64,000 nucleotides of DNA from an uncultured Polaribacter sp. GTDB taxonomy: Bacteria; Bacteroidota; Bacteroidia; Flavobacteriales; Flavobacteriaceae. Positions 25,035-34,623 of this stretch are shown one piece after another. Position 1 is the first letter of the stretch. Each line of letters begins with the position of its first letter. The notes beneath the pieces are model-generated. The model worked only from the letters and a program-made list of their open reading frames with translations, searched no databases and had not been told where the DNA came from. Position numbers and translations under genes: made by a program. The DNA lies in NCBI GenBank assembly GCA_943788865.1, contig CALSRX010000003.1:1-64000 (forward strand), given 5' to 3'.

Positions 25035-26591
25035 ATGAAAAAAATCTTACACGTTTTAGTGTTGTTTCTTATGGCTACAACAGCTGTAACAGCACAAAGT
25101 AAAGACCCTGTTGTTCAAAACATTATCAATGAGGCAAACAACAACTCTCAACTAGAAAACTTAGCGCATGAATTATTAGATGGAATCGGACCAAGATTGG
25201 TAGGTACTCCACAAATGAAACAAGCCAATGACTGGGCTGTTGCCAAATATAAATCTTGGGGAATCTCTGCAAGAAATGAAAAATGGGGACAATGGCGCGG
25301 ATGGGAACGCGGTATTACACATGTAGATATGACCTATCCTCGTGTTAAAAGTTTAAGCGCAACACAACTAGCTTGGAATCCAAGTACTTCAAACAAAGGA
25401 ATTTCTGGAGAAGTTATAATTATTCCAACAATTTCTGATAAAGCAGCGTTTCAACGTTGGTTAAAAACAATCAAAGGAAAAATTGTATTGATTTCAGAAA
25501 AGCAAATTACAGGAAGACCAGACTATAACTGGGAAGAATTTGCAACGCCAGAATCATTTGAAAAAATGAAAAAAGAGCGTTCTGCAGCTACAGCAGCTTG
25601 GAGAAAAAACATTAGCAATACTGGTTTTAATTCTAGAACCATCATCGCAGAATTAGAAAAAGCAGGAGCAGCAGGTTTGGTTGCTTCTAACTGGTCTAGA
25701 GGTTTTGGGGTAAACAAAATTTTTAGTGCAAGAACAGAAAAGATTCCAACTATTGATATGGAATTAGAAGACTACGGAATGTTATATAGATTGGCAGAAC
25801 ATGGAAGCAAGCCAGAAATTAATATTGTTGCAAAATCTAAAGAACTAGGTGCTGTAGACAACTTTAATACCATAGCAGAAATTAAAGGAACAGAAAAGCC
25901 AAACGAATACATTATTCTTTCTGCACATTTTGATTCTTGGGACGGAGGAACTGGAGCAACAGATAATGGAACTGGAACTTTAGTAATGATGGAAGCAATG
26001 CGTATTTTAAAGAAAATGTATCCAAATCCAAAAAGAACCATTTTAGTGGGTCACTGGGGAAGTGAAGAACAAGGGTTAAACGGTTCAAGAGCTTTTGTAG
26101 AAGATCATCCAGAAATTGTAAAAAATATTCAGGCTTCTTTTAATCAAGATAACGGAACTGGAAGAGTGGTAAATATTTCTGGTCAAGGATTTTTACACGC
26201 TTATGATTTTATGGGAAGATGGCTATCTGCTGTTCCAAGAGATATTACAAAACATATTAAAACAACATTCCCAGGTTTTCCTGGTGGAGGTGGATCTGAT
26301 TATGCAGCTTTCTTAGCTGCTGGAGCTCCAGGATTTAGTTTAAGTTCTTTAAGCTGGTCTTATTGGAATTACACTTGGCACACCAATAGAGACACTTATG
26401 ATAAAATTGTTTTTGATGATGTGCGTAACAACGCAATCTTAACTGCAATTTTAACCTATATGGCTAGTGAAGATCCAGAAAGAACGAATTTAGAGAAAAT
26501 TAAAATGCCTATTGACCCAAGAACTGGTAAAGCGAGAACTTGGCCAACACCACGTTCTCCACAAAGAAGAGGTGGATTAGACAATAAATAA
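25035..26591 (+). CDS. Secreted M28 family zinc peptidase
   Basis: The 518-residue protein starts with a Sec signal peptide (cleavage likely after TAVTAQ) and has a PA-domain insert (about residues 120-270) before the M28 catalytic core. The two-zinc ligands can be read: His298 and Asp300 (SAHFDSW), bridging Asp310 (GATDNGTG), Glu344/Glu345 (GSEEQG), Asp372 (NQDNGTG) and His449 (YTWHTN). M28 enzymes are aminopeptidases or carboxypeptidases; periplasmic or surface peptide breakdown is likely. A near-perfect -7 box (TATATTTA, 25002-25009) precedes it and a strong terminator follows. Confidence 0.9.
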   Translation: MKKILHVLVLFLMATTAVTAQSKDPVVQNIINEANNNSQLENLAHELLDGIGPRLVGTPQMKQANDWAVAKYKSWGISARNEKWGQWRGWERGITHVDMTYPRVKSLSATQLAWNPSTSNKGISGEVIIIPTISDKAAFQRWLKTIKGKIVLISEKQITGRPDYNWEEFATPESFEKMKKERSAATAAWRKNISNTGFNSRTIIAELEKAGAAGLVASNWSRGFGVNKIFSARTEKIPTIDMELEDYGMLYRLAEHGSKPEINIVAKSKELGAVDNFNTIAEIKGTEKPNEYIILSAHFDSWDGGTGATDNGTGTLVMMEAMRILKKMYPNPKRTILVGHWGSEEQGLNGSRAFVEDHPEIVKNIQASFNQDNGTGRVVNISGQGFLHAYDFMGRWLSAVPRDITKHIKTTFPGFPGGGGSDYAAFLAAGAPGFSLSSLSWSYWNYTWHTNRDTYDKIVFDDVRNNAILTAILTYMASEDPERTNLEKIKMPIDPRTGKARTWPTPRSPQRRGGLDNK

Positions 26592-26610
26592 ACAACTACA
26601 ATTTTGTATA

Positions 26611-26642
26611 AAAAAACCTCATCTAAAAGATGAGGTTTTTTT
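26611..26642. terminator. Strong terminator after the M28 peptidase
   Basis: AAAAAACCTCATCT and AGATGAGGTTTTTT are perfectly complementary (14 bp) around an AAA loop. It can work in both directions. Confidence 0.9.
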
Positions 26643-26684
26643 AGTACTTATGTTTTGTAAAATATTCTAAAATAAAAAAAGAAT

Positions 26685-26710
26685 GTCACCTCGAGCGGAG
26701 TCGAGAGGTC
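26685..26710. repeat. Intergenic repeat, GAGCGGAGTCGAG family (copy 3)
   Basis: GTCACCTCGAGCGGAGTCGA followed by GAGGTC shares its core with copies at 5742 and 9980. CCTCGA can pair with TCGAGG if one base is bulged. It lies between convergent M28 peptidase genes. Confidence 0.65.
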
Positions 26711-26767
26711 AGTATTTATTAAGAGATCAAAACTTAAACTAATCGGTTAAAATGTAAAATTATATTT

Positions 26768-28480
26768 CTATTTTAAAGCCTCAATAACACTTTTAGCTTT
26801 CTCTTTTATAATAGCTTGTGTTTTTTCAATGTCTGATTGAATCAAAGAAATTTCTGAAACCAGATCAGAAGTTGTAGCTGCAGCTTTTACATACCAGTCT
26901 TCCCAGGCAGCAATAATTTCTACTTGCGTTTTTACATCTTCGCCTTTTTCAATCGCTAATTTGCTTTGTTTCAATTCTTCATCTAAACGAGCAATGGAAG
27001 CATTTTCTATATTTTTTAAAATTTCCTTTGCAGTAGTTGCATCAGAATTTATCAATGTGAAAGCAGAGACTAAGGCAGCCGTTCCAACATTTTTTAAGGT
27101 TGTTTTAGAAACTTTATCAATTCTGTCGTTATCTGTGTGATAAAATTGATCTGTAAAATGCCAAAATAACACACTCGGAATATTGCCTCTTAAAAAAGGC
27201 ACATGATCACTTCCACCTTCAAACGGATTTGTGTTAACAACCCAATTTGCACGTTTTCCTTGGGCTTTAAATTTTTCAATCACAAAATCGTTTAAATAAT
27301 GTGGTTTCATTTGTTCTAAAGTTAACTTTCTTCCACCCCATTCTGTGTGTTTATCATTTCCACGTGTCCAAATTGCACTAGGGTCCGGCATTTTTTCAAT
27401 TAAAAAAGTTCCACCAGTTTTTTCAGTGTCTTCTCCAACCATGTCTAAAGAAATTCCCCACACAATATCTTTTGCTCGGAGGCTATCTTCTTTTACATAT
27501 CTTCCTGTTGAAACAATTTCATCTCCCCATAAAAAAGTCAATGTTCTCTTTGGTTTGATTTTTCCTGTTTTTACCAATTTAGCTGATAGAGAAGCCATTT
27601 CTAATGCAGCACCAACCCCAGAAGCATTGTCATTTGCTCCAGGTTCTTGTATATGTGCACTAAAAACCAACCGTTTTTTAGGTTGCTCACTTCCTTTAAT
27701 ATCTGCAACAATTGTTAACTCTTCGGATGGATAAATTTTCGTTTCAATTTGTACATTCAATGTTACTTTTCCTTTTGCTAAAGCAGTTTTTAAACGTTCT
27801 TTTGCAGCAAATGACATGGCAATTCCCCAAGATTTATGCACTGAATCTAACGGAACAGAACGAAACTGAATAGAAGTGGTGTTTTTCTCAGGTTGTAAAT
27901 ACGCAGGATTGCTGTATGTAATGACACCAATAGCACCGCCATCGAGAGCGGTTTTGAAAATTCTACCCGGACTTGTTTCTGCAAAAACAATTTTCCCTTT
28001 TACATTGGTTGTTTTAAGCTTTTTTAAATCTTCAATATATATTACTTCGGCAGTTACACCTTCTTTCGGAGTGCTATATGATCTCAACGCAATCATGTTT
28101 CTATTGGTATCGTGTGCTAATAATGGTGTTGCTTCTCCATTAATGGTAACCGTTGCATCTACAGATTCCCAAGTAGGATTTTTTAACGGACGCGTTTCAA
28201 TTCTATATGTTAGCACATCTTTGTCAGTGGCTTTTTCTTCTAATACATACCCATCTTTTTCTAACTGCTCCGCAATTTTGTAGACACTTTTGTTAAAACC
28301 TGTATTACCAACAACACGCCAATATTTTTCTACAAAAGAAACAGTTTCAAAGGCAAGGTCTCCTGTAAATTCTTCATTGATAACATCAGAATATTCAGCT
28401 GTTTTTAATTCTTTATTGGAATTACACCCAATAAATCCGAGCATAATGATTGCGATAATAGCAACATGTTTTCTAAACAT
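26768..28480 (-). CDS. M28 family peptidase, lipoprotein
   Basis: The 570-residue protein starts at ATG 28480, giving a lipobox IGC19; the open frame continues 67 codons further but would overlap rsmI without similarity. A PA-like insert precedes the M28 core. Ligands visible are His276 and Asp284 (AHIQEPGANDNASG), Glu321 (WGDE), Asp346 (SLDMVGED) and a final His in FYHTDND. The usual HxD is HxQ here, as in a Bacteroidota subgroup. A helical, Lys/Glu-rich tail of about 100 residues follows the catalytic domain. It points towards the other M28 gene but is only distantly related to it. Confidence 0.87.
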   Translation of the reverse strand: MFRKHVAIIAIIMLGFIGCNSNKELKTAEYSDVINEEFTGDLAFETVSFVEKYWRVVGNTGFNKSVYKIAEQLEKDGYVLEEKATDKDVLTYRIETRPLKNPTWESVDATVTINGEATPLLAHDTNRNMIALRSYSTPKEGVTAEVIYIEDLKKLKTTNVKGKIVFAETSPGRIFKTALDGGAIGVITYSNPAYLQPEKNTTSIQFRSVPLDSVHKSWGIAMSFAAKERLKTALAKGKVTLNVQIETKIYPSEELTIVADIKGSEQPKKRLVFSAHIQEPGANDNASGVGAALEMASLSAKLVKTGKIKPKRTLTFLWGDEIVSTGRYVKEDSLRAKDIVWGISLDMVGEDTEKTGGTFLIEKMPDPSAIWTRGNDKHTEWGGRKLTLEQMKPHYLNDFVIEKFKAQGKRANWVVNTNPFEGGSDHVPFLRGNIPSVLFWHFTDQFYHTDNDRIDKVSKTTLKNVGTAALVSAFTLINSDATTAKEILKNIENASIARLDEELKQSKLAIEKGEDVKTQVEIIAAWEDWYVKAAATTSDLVSEISLIQSDIEKTQAIIKEKAKSVIEALK

Positions 28481-28520
28481 AATAAATTGATTTTTATAAA
28501 TAATAGTACGATTTAATTTT

Positions 28521-29192
28521 TTATTTTTTCCCCTCAACAACAATAACAATTTCCCCTTTTGGTGGTTTGTTGGTGTAATGTGCCAACACTTCGGTTGTAG
28601 TTCCTCTAATGGTTTCTTCAAATAGCTTGGTGAGTTCTCTAGAAACAGAAATTGGTCTGTCGGCTCCAAAATACTCAACAAAATTCCCTAATGTTTTTAC
28701 TAATTTATGAGGCGATTCATAAAAAATCATGGTTCTTGTTTCTTCTGCCAATAACAACAAACGTGTTTGTCTCCCTTTTTTTACCGGTAAAAAACCTTCA
28801 AAAACAAACTTATCATTTGGTAAACCAGAATTTACCAAAGCAGGTACAAAAGCGGTTGCTCCCGGTAAACAATTCACTTCAATATTGTGTTCTACACAGG
28901 CTCTTGTCAATAAAAAACCAGGATCAGAAATCGCGGGAGTTCCAGCATCAGAAATGAGCGCACACGTTTCTCCATTTTTAATTCTATTCAACACCCCTTC
29001 AATAGATTTATGTTCATTGTGCATATGGTGACTGTGCATTTGCGTTGCAATTTCGAAATGCTTTAGTAATTTTCCGCTTGTACGCGTGTCTTCAGCCAAA
29101 ATAAAATCGACTTCTTTTAACACACGAACTGCTCTAAACGTCATGTCTTCTAAATTACCAATAGGCGTTGGGACTAAATATAATTTACTCAT
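28521..29192 (-). CDS. rsmI: 16S rRNA (cytidine-1402-2'-O)-methyltransferase
   Basis: The 223-residue SAM methyltransferase of the tetrapyrrole-methylase fold has the family start LYLVPTPIGNLEDMTFRA, the AEDTRTSGKLL motif, the SDAGTPAISDPG loop and GATAFVPALVNSGLP. RsmI methylates the ribose of C1402 in the ribosomal decoding centre. It is somewhat shorter than the E. coli enzyme because it lacks the C-terminal extension. It ends 40 bp before the start of the M28 lipoprotein on the same strand, so read-through is possible. Confidence 0.95.
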   Translation of the reverse strand: MSKLYLVPTPIGNLEDMTFRAVRVLKEVDFILAEDTRTSGKLLKHFEIATQMHSHHMHNEHKSIEGVLNRIKNGETCALISDAGTPAISDPGFLLTRACVEHNIEVNCLPGATAFVPALVNSGLPNDKFVFEGFLPVKKGRQTRLLLLAEETRTMIFYESPHKLVKTLGNFVEYFGADRPISVSRELTKLFEETIRGTTTEVLAHYTNKPPKGEIVIVVEGKK

Positions 29193-29210
29193 AATTGAAG
29201 TGTTGAGTTT

Positions 29211-29279
29211 TTAGTGTTGAGTTGTGAGTTAATTAGTAAGGGTAAAAACTTAAAACTCATAATTCAACATTCAAAACTA
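29211..29279. repeat. Intergenic palindrome (GTTGAGTTGTGAGTT type)
   Basis: The left arm around GTGTTGAGTTGTGAGTT (29214-29230) is complementary, with a few mismatches, to the right arm ACTCATAATTCAACATTC (29255-29272). A second partial copy of the left arm lies at 29199-29210. It fills the gap between rsmI and the cupin gene. Confidence 0.55.
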
Positions 29280-29281
29280 TT

Positions 29282-29641
29282 TTAAATAGATTCATAAGTT
29301 TCTAACGTTATATCTGCAATTACATTACCTGTATGTTTAATAGATAATGGTTCAAACAGCACAATATGAACTTCTTCTTTAGCAATGGGTTTGTGCTCAA
29401 CCCCTTTAGGAACAATATAAAATTCACCTTCGTTTAGCGTTACTGTTTTGTCACGTAATTCAATTTCTAAACAACCTTTTATCACCATAAATAATTCATC
29501 TTCCTCATCGTGTTTATGAAACATAAACTCTCCTTTTAATTTTGCCAATAAGATTTGTTGCCCATTTAATTCACCAATTTTTTTAGGTGACCAATGGTCT
29601 GAAAACAAGTTGAATTTCTCTTGAATATTTATAACACTCAT
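29282..29641 (-). CDS. Cupin domain protein
   Basis: The 119-residue single-domain cupin has motif 1 (FHKHDEEDEL with His42, His44, Glu49) and motif 2 (GEFYIVPKGVEHKP with His83), which form the metal site. No other domain is present. Such small cupins bind small molecules or act as isomerases or dioxygenases; nothing here fixes the role. Confidence 0.85.
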   Translation of the reverse strand: MSVINIQEKFNLFSDHWSPKKIGELNGQQILLAKLKGEFMFHKHDEEDELFMVIKGCLEIELRDKTVTLNEGEFYIVPKGVEHKPIAKEEVHIVLFEPLSIKHTGNVIADITLETYESI

Positions 29642-29713
29642 AAGTACAAACTTACAAAGATTTTAGCTCATTATTCTCAAAACATAAAAAGTAGTTATTC
29701 TGCTTAAATTGTT

Positions 29714-29721
29714 TAATTTTG
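29714..29721 (+). promoter_or_regulatory. -7 promoter box of aspS (TAATTTTG)
   Basis: TAATTTTG is a perfect TAnnTTTG match. It would give an aspS leader of roughly 70 bases that includes the small palindromic repeat at 29731. Confidence 0.5.
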
Positions 29722-29730
29722 CAGGATTAG

Positions 29731-29754
29731 ATCCCGAAATAAATTTGGGATGAC
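29731..29754. repeat. Small palindromic repeat in the aspS leader
   Basis: ATCCCGAAAT and ATTTGGGAT are complementary apart from one unpaired base, and the unit ends GGGATGAC. It resembles the other short palindromes of this window, which carry a GTCAT start or an ATGAC end. Confidence 0.5.
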
Positions 29755-29799
29755 AGTTTAAGGAAACCTCGCTGTGCGAGAAGAAATTTTTCAAAAGAA

Positions 29800-31554
29800 A
29801 TGTATAGAAGTCATTCTTGTGGTGAATTGAGAGCATCACACATCAATACAGAAGTAACCTTAGCGGGTTGGGTACAAAAATCGCGAGACAAGGGATTTAT
29901 GATTTGGGTAGATATCCGAGATCGTTACGGAATCACGCAGTTAATTTTTGATGAAGATCGCACACCAAAAGAAATTATTGAGCGAGCAAAAACCTTGGGG
30001 CGTGAGTTTGTAATTCAGGTTACAGGAACTGTTATTGAAAGGACTTCTAAGAATCCTAAAATGAAAACGGGTGATGTTGAAGTATTGGTTTCTAAGTTAG
30101 AAATACTAAATCAATCTAAGCTACCTCCTTTTACCATTGAAGATGAAACGGATGGTGGAGAAGATATCAGAATGAAATATCGCTATTTAGACATCAGAAG
30201 AAATCCAGTAAAAGATAGTTTAATTTTCCGTCACAAAGTATCGATGGAAGTTCGCAAATATTTATCAGATCAAGAATTTATAGAAGTAGAAACTCCGTAT
30301 TTAATCAAATCAACTCCAGAAGGCGCACGTGATTTTGTAGTACCTTCTCGTATGAATGAAGGTCAGTTTTATGCCTTGCCACAATCGCCACAAACATTCA
30401 AACAACTATTAATGGTTGGCGGAATGGACAAATATTTTCAGATTGTAAAATGTTTTAGAGATGAAGATTTACGTGCCGATAGACAACCAGAATTTACACA
30501 AATAGATTGTGAAATGGCCTTTGTTGAACAAGAAGATGTGTTGAATGTTTTTGAAGGCTTGACGCGTCATTTATTGAAAGAAATCAACGGTGTTGAGGTA
30601 GCAGAATTTCCAAGAATGCGCTATGATGATGCCATGCGTTTATACGGAAACGATAAACCAGACATCAGATTCGGAATGGAGTTTGGCGAGTTGAATGAAG
30701 TTACGCAACACAAAGATTTTGGTGTTTTTAACAACGCAGAATTGGTTGTTGGTATTGCTGTTCCTGGAGGGAATTCATACACAAGAAAAGAAATTGATAC
30801 ATTGATTGATTGGGTGAAGCGTCCCCAAGTTGGTGCTTTAGGAATGATTTATTGTCGCGTAAATGAAGACGGAACATTCAAATCATCTGTAGATAAGTTT
30901 TACAATCAAGAAGACCTGGCAAAATGGGCAGAAATTACTGGAGCAAAAGCCGGAGATTTAATTTGTATTTTATCAGGAGAAACCAATAAAGTAAGAACAC
31001 AATTATCTGCTTTACGAATGGAATTGGCAGAACGTTTAGGGTTGAGAGATCCTAAAGTATTTGCACCATTGTGGGTCATTGATTTTCCGTTATTAGAACT
31101 GGATGAAGAAACAGGACATTACCACGCCATGCATCATCCGTTTACATCACCAAAACCAGGACAGTTAGAATTATTAGATACAGACCCAGGTGCTGTAAAA
31201 GCAAACGCTTATGATTTAGTGTTGAACGGAAATGAAATAGGTGGAGGTTCTATCAGAATTCACGATAAGAAAATGCAAGCAACCATGTTAAAACATCTTG
31301 GGTTTTCTGAAGAAGAAGCAAAAGCACAATTCGGTTTTCTAATGGATGCCTTTGAATATGGGGCACCACCACATGGAGGCTTGGCTTTTGGATTGGATAG
31401 ATTGGTTGCTATTTTAGGTGGACAAGAAACCATCCGTGATTTTATTGCGTTTCCAAAAAACAATTCAGGAAGAGATGTTATGATTGATGCACCAGCATTT
31501 ATAGATGAAGCACAATTAAAAGAATTGTGTATCAAATTAGATATTCAAGAATAA
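29800..31554 (+). CDS. aspS: Aspartyl-tRNA synthetase
   Basis: This class II synthetase charges tRNA-Asp. The order is an N-terminal OB-fold anticodon domain ([10 protein letters not shown]...[11 protein letters not shown]), the class II catalytic core with motif 2 ([20 protein letters not shown]), the bacterial GAD insert (about residues 290-410) and motif 3 ([15 protein letters not shown]). At 584 residues with the GAD insert it is the bacterial type. It starts at [11 protein letters not shown], the standard family start. Confidence 0.97.
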   Translation: MYRSHSCGELRASHINTEVTLAGWVQKSRDKGFMIWVDIRDRYGITQLIFDEDRTPKEIIERAKTLGREFVIQVTGTVIERTSKNPKMKTGDVEVLVSKLEILNQSKLPPFTIEDETDGGEDIRMKYRYLDIRRNPVKDSLIFRHKVSMEVRKYLSDQEFIEVETPYLIKSTPEGARDFVVPSRMNEGQFYALPQSPQTFKQLLMVGGMDKYFQIVKCFRDEDLRADRQPEFTQIDCEMAFVEQEDVLNVFEGLTRHLLKEINGVEVAEFPRMRYDDAMRLYGNDKPDIRFGMEFGELNEVTQHKDFGVFNNAELVVGIAVPGGNSYTRKEIDTLIDWVKRPQVGALGMIYCRVNEDGTFKSSVDKFYNQEDLAKWAEITGAKAGDLICILSGETNKVRTQLSALRMELAERLGLRDPKVFAPLWVIDFPLLELDEETGHYHAMHHPFTSPKPGQLELLDTDPGAVKANAYDLVLNGNEIGGGSIRIHDKKMQATMLKHLGFSEEEAKAQFGFLMDAFEYGAPPHGGLAFGLDRLVAILGGQETIRDFIAFPKNNSGRDVMIDAPAFIDEAQLKELCIKLDIQE

Positions 31555-31557
31555 AAC

Positions 31558-31636
31558 GTCATTACGAGTGAAAGCGAAGTAATCTCACTTTTAGTAAAAG
31601 ATTGCCACAACAAATTAAAACTTGTTTCGCAATGAC
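31558..31636. repeat. Intergenic repeat, GTCATTACGAG...CGCAATGAC family (copy 1)
   Basis: The 79-bp unit begins GTCATTACGAG and ends TTTCGCAATGAC, so its ends are inverted copies of each other with a few mismatches. An inner part reads GCGAAGTAATCTC. A second copy lies at 56442-56514. It is placed between aspS and its terminator. Confidence 0.75.
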
Positions 31637-31646
31637 AAAAATTTAT

Positions 31647-31680
31647 AAATCCCGTTCTAATTTTTGAACGGGATTTTTTA
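31647..31680 (+). terminator. Terminator after aspS
   Basis: AAATCCCGTTC and GAACGGGATTT pair over 11 bp around an 8-base loop, with six T. Confidence 0.85.
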
Positions 31681-31693
31681 GTATTTTTAGTTT

Positions 31694-32404
31694 ATGAAAA
31701 AACTACTTGTTATTTTAGTATTGTTCTTATCAATTCAAACGTTCTCACAAGAACTAACGGGGGATCAGCTGTTAGAAAAAGCAATAAAATATCACGACCC
31801 AAATGGAAAATGGGAATCTTTTAAAGGCACACTTTTGGTAACTATGGAAACCCCAAAAAGCCCTAAAAGAGAAAGTGAAATACACATTGATTTACCTAAT
31901 CAGTTCTTTTCAGTAACTGCAAAAAGTGGCAAAAATTCATCAACATATGTCATTGATAAAGATCATATTCAGATTGTTTTTAACGGAGATACAAGTCCAT
32001 CAGAAGAAACTTTAAAGAAGAATCGATTAAGTAAAGACAGAGCAAAGATGTACAAAAATTACTACACGTATTTGTATGGTTTGCCAATGAAACTAAAAGA
32101 CCAGGGCACCATAATTCATCCTAAAGTAGAGAAAAAAACGTTTAAAGGAAAGCAATATTTGGTTTTAAAAGCAACCTATAAAAAAGAAGTAGGAAAAGAT
32201 ACTTGGTATTTTTATTTCAATCCCAAAACTTATACAATGGAAGTGTATCAGTTTTTTCATGATGAATCTAAAAATGATGGTGAATATATTTTATTAACCA
32301 ATGAAGAATTAATCAATGGTATTAAAATGCCTAAAAATAGAGCGTGGTTTACCAATAAAGAAGAAACACATTTAGGAACAGATATTTTAACAAGCAACAA
32401 GTAA
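31694..32404 (+). CDS. DUF6503-like periplasmic protein (LolA-type fold)
   Basis: The 236-residue protein has a cleavable signal peptide (MKKLLVILVLFLSIQTFSQ). The mature part has the half-barrel strand pattern of LolA/outer-membrane lipoprotein-sorting-like proteins: GKWESFKGTLLVTME, YVIDKDHIQIVF, VLKATYKKE, DTWYFYFNPKTYTMEVYQF. I assign it to the Bacteroidota DUF6503 group with moderate confidence. A lipid- or lipoprotein-binding role in the periplasm is inference. It is a distant analogue of the lipoprotein at 35850. Confidence 0.65.
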   Translation: MKKLLVILVLFLSIQTFSQELTGDQLLEKAIKYHDPNGKWESFKGTLLVTMETPKSPKRESEIHIDLPNQFFSVTAKSGKNSSTYVIDKDHIQIVFNGDTSPSEETLKKNRLSKDRAKMYKNYYTYLYGLPMKLKDQGTIIHPKVEKKTFKGKQYLVLKATYKKEVGKDTWYFYFNPKTYTMEVYQFFHDESKNDGEYILLTNEELINGIKMPKNRAWFTNKEETHLGTDILTSNK

Positions 32405-32478
32405 AATGATAAAAGTCTTTTAGAAAAACAAATCTCAAAATCAAATACTATTTGAGTCTTTGTATACTAGTTTTAGAG

Positions 32479-32486
32479 TACTTTTG
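32479..32486 (+). promoter_or_regulatory. -7 promoter box (TACTTTTG)
   Basis: TACTTTTG is a perfect TAnnTTTG match, 22 bp before the ClC transporter ATG. A TTTG at 32459-32462 lies upstream, but the spacing of 16 is short for a -33 element. Confidence 0.5.
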
Positions 32487-32508
32487 CATTTGGTAGTTTT
32501 TCTTAAAA

Positions 32509-34305
32509 ATGAAATCATATAAATTTAAAAAAGCATTTACTAAGTTTTTAATTTGGCGATCTAAGCACATTTCGCAACGTCAATTTATTTACTTATTAAG
32601 TATTCTTGTTGGATTTTTATCTGGAGTTGGCGCTGTTGTATTAAAAAACTTAACACATTTTTTTCAGCATTTATTAGAAGGAAAGCTTGTAGTTTACTAC
32701 CATCATGCATTTTACTTTCTGTTTCCTGTTATTGGATTAGCAATTGTATATGTTGTCATAAAATATGTACTTCGAAATAAAGTAAGTCATGGCATTCCTT
32801 CAACCTTATTTGCCATTTCTAAACGGAAAGGTATTATGAGACGTCATCAAATGATTGCTTCTGTATTAACCGCGCCAATTACTGTTGGTTTTGGAGGTTC
32901 TGTTGGATTAGAAGGGCCAACGGTTGCAACAGGTGCTGCAATAAGTTCTAATGTAGCACGATTGTTTCATTTAAATCAAACTACAAGAAACTTATTAATA
33001 GGCTGTGCCGCAGCTGGAGCATTATCTTCGATTTTTAAAGCTCCCATTGCAGCTATAATTTTTGCTATTGAAGTGTTTAGTTTAGACTTAACAATAGCAT
33101 CTATGTTGCCGTTATTGTTGGCATCGATTTCAGCAATAATTACATCGTATTTCTTTTTTGGCTCAGACGTTTTACTTCCATTTAAAATTGAAGATGTTTT
33201 TACCATTAAAGATGTTCCTTTTTTTATTGTATTAGGGATAATAGCAGGATTGACTTCAATTTATTTTACAGAAGTTTACGATAGAATACAAAAGTTCTTT
33301 GATAAAATAGGATCACCAATAAAAAGGCTGTTAATAGGCGGAATTGGTTTGGGAATTCTAGTCTATTTTATTCCACCTTTATATGGAGAAGGATTTGATT
33401 CAATCAACGGACTTTTAGATGGAAATATAGAAATAACACTACAAAGTAATTTTAAAAACCTTGATCTCACCAATGTTTGGATGGTTATTCTATTGTTGGC
33501 AGGATTAGTGTTTTTTAAGATAATTGCCAGTTCATTAACATTTGGCGCTGGAGGTGTTGGCGGTATTTTTGCTCCAACATTGTTTATGGGAAGCATTATG
33601 GGCAATTGTATTGCAAAAGTTATTAATAATAGTGGTTTGTTTAACAATTCTGTTTCAGAAAGTAACTTTACGTTGGTTGGTATGGCTGGTTTAATGGCAG
33701 GAGTTTTACACGCACCCTTAACAGCAATTTTCTTAATTGCAGAAGTTACAGGAGGGTATGAGCTATTTATTCCTTTAATGATAACAGCTGCTATTTCTTA
33801 TTCTATTACAAAGTATGCACATCCACACTCAGTGTATGCAATGGAGTTAGGACGAAAAGGAGAATTAATTACCCACGATAAAGATCACGCGGTGCTAACC
33901 CTAATGGATATTGATAAAGTTATTGAAAATAATTTTATTACTATATATCCGAAAATGACTTTGGGAGAAATTGTAACAGAAGCGGTCGTAAAATCGAATC
34001 GAAATATTTTTCCTGTGTTAAGTGAAAAAAAGAACAAACTTTTAGGAATTATATTACTAGATGATCTTCGTCCAATTATGTTTGATAAAGGATTGTATCA
34101 AACCGTTTTTGCAGAAGAAGTAATGCAAAATCCACCAGAAACGATAGAAATAGGAATAGATAAAATGACCACAATTATGAAGAAATTTCAAAAAAGTGGT
34201 GCATGGAACTTACCTGTCATAAAAGATGAAAAATATATTGGATTTATTTCTAAATCTAAACTTTTAACTGCCTATAGAAATAAGTTAATAGAAGTAACAA
34301 GTTAA
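32509..34305 (+). CDS. ClC-type chloride channel/antiporter with C-terminal CBS pair
   Basis: The 598-residue protein has about ten membrane helices followed by two CBS domains (from about residue 455). ClC selectivity motifs are present: SHGIPS (GSGIP-like), Gly133-Leu-Glu135-Gly-Pro with the gating glutamate, and GVGGIFAPTLF (GxFxP). Glu188 (FAIEVF) sits where the E. coli ClC proton glutamate lies, which points to a Cl-/H+ antiporter rather than a channel (inference). CBS domains suggest control by adenine nucleotides. Confidence 0.93.
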   Translation: MKSYKFKKAFTKFLIWRSKHISQRQFIYLLSILVGFLSGVGAVVLKNLTHFFQHLLEGKLVVYYHHAFYFLFPVIGLAIVYVVIKYVLRNKVSHGIPSTLFAISKRKGIMRRHQMIASVLTAPITVGFGGSVGLEGPTVATGAAISSNVARLFHLNQTTRNLLIGCAAAGALSSIFKAPIAAIIFAIEVFSLDLTIASMLPLLLASISAIITSYFFFGSDVLLPFKIEDVFTIKDVPFFIVLGIIAGLTSIYFTEVYDRIQKFFDKIGSPIKRLLIGGIGLGILVYFIPPLYGEGFDSINGLLDGNIEITLQSNFKNLDLTNVWMVILLLAGLVFFKIIASSLTFGAGGVGGIFAPTLFMGSIMGNCIAKVINNSGLFNNSVSESNFTLVGMAGLMAGVLHAPLTAIFLIAEVTGGYELFIPLMITAAISYSITKYAHPHSVYAMELGRKGELITHDKDHAVLTLMDIDKVIENNFITIYPKMTLGEIVTEAVVKSNRNIFPVLSEKKNKLLGIILLDDLRPIMFDKGLYQTVFAEEVMQNPPETIEIGIDKMTTIMKKFQKSGAWNLPVIKDEKYIGFISKSKLLTAYRNKLIEVTS

Positions 34306-34320
34306 TTTTCAGCCTTTTTG

Positions 34321-34328
34321 TAGCTTTG
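34321..34328 (+). promoter_or_regulatory. -7 promoter box (TAGCTTTG)
   Basis: TAGCTTTG is a perfect TAnnTTTG match, 23 bp before the small membrane protein ATG. Confidence 0.45.
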
Positions 34329-34351
34329 CAAACAATCTAATTTTTCTTTTT

Positions 34352-34588
34352 ATGAAAACACTTCTTACTATTTTATTTATCATTTTTATTCTTTGGATGT
34401 GTACAGGTATTTATTTGCTTAAAACTGAACATCCTAAAGCAGAAATTGTAATGGGATTGGGCATTTTTTACCTTTCTTTTTTATTGATGCCCATTTTTAT
34501 TTATCACAGATATAGAGACGGTAAATACAAAAAATATCAATTAGACGACGAAAAGATAAAAGGTTGGATGAAAAACAAAGATTCTTAG
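34352..34588 (+). CDS. Small two-helix membrane protein
   Basis: The 78-residue protein has two hydrophobic segments (residues 3-23 and 33-51), then a charged tail (YHRYRDGKYKKYQLDDEKIK). It has its own promoter box and normal codon use, so it is probably real. No family is recognised. It lies between the ClC transporter and hflX. Confidence 0.6.
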   Translation: MKTLLTILFIIFILWMCTGIYLLKTEHPKAEIVMGLGIFYLSFLLMPIFIYHRYRDGKYKKYQLDDEKIKGWMKNKDS

Positions 34589-34609
34589 TTTAAAAAAATG
34601 TTTTCTTTA

Positions 34610-34617
34610 TACCTTTG
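34610..34617 (+). promoter_or_regulatory. -7 promoter box abutting hflX (TACCTTTG)
   Basis: TACCTTTG is a perfect TAnnTTTG match only 6 bp upstream of ATG 34624. It predicts a leaderless or nearly leaderless hflX mRNA. Confidence 0.5.
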
Positions 34618-34623
34618 TCGCTT

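Noticed and set aside
27345-28490. Three long plus-strand frames opposite the M28 lipoprotein
   Set aside because: They follow from codon bias in the real minus-strand gene and show no domain pattern.
28481-28681. 67-codon N-terminal extension of the M28 lipoprotein
   Set aside because: It overlaps rsmI on the same strand, has no similarity to M28 proteins, and would hide a clear lipoprotein signal.
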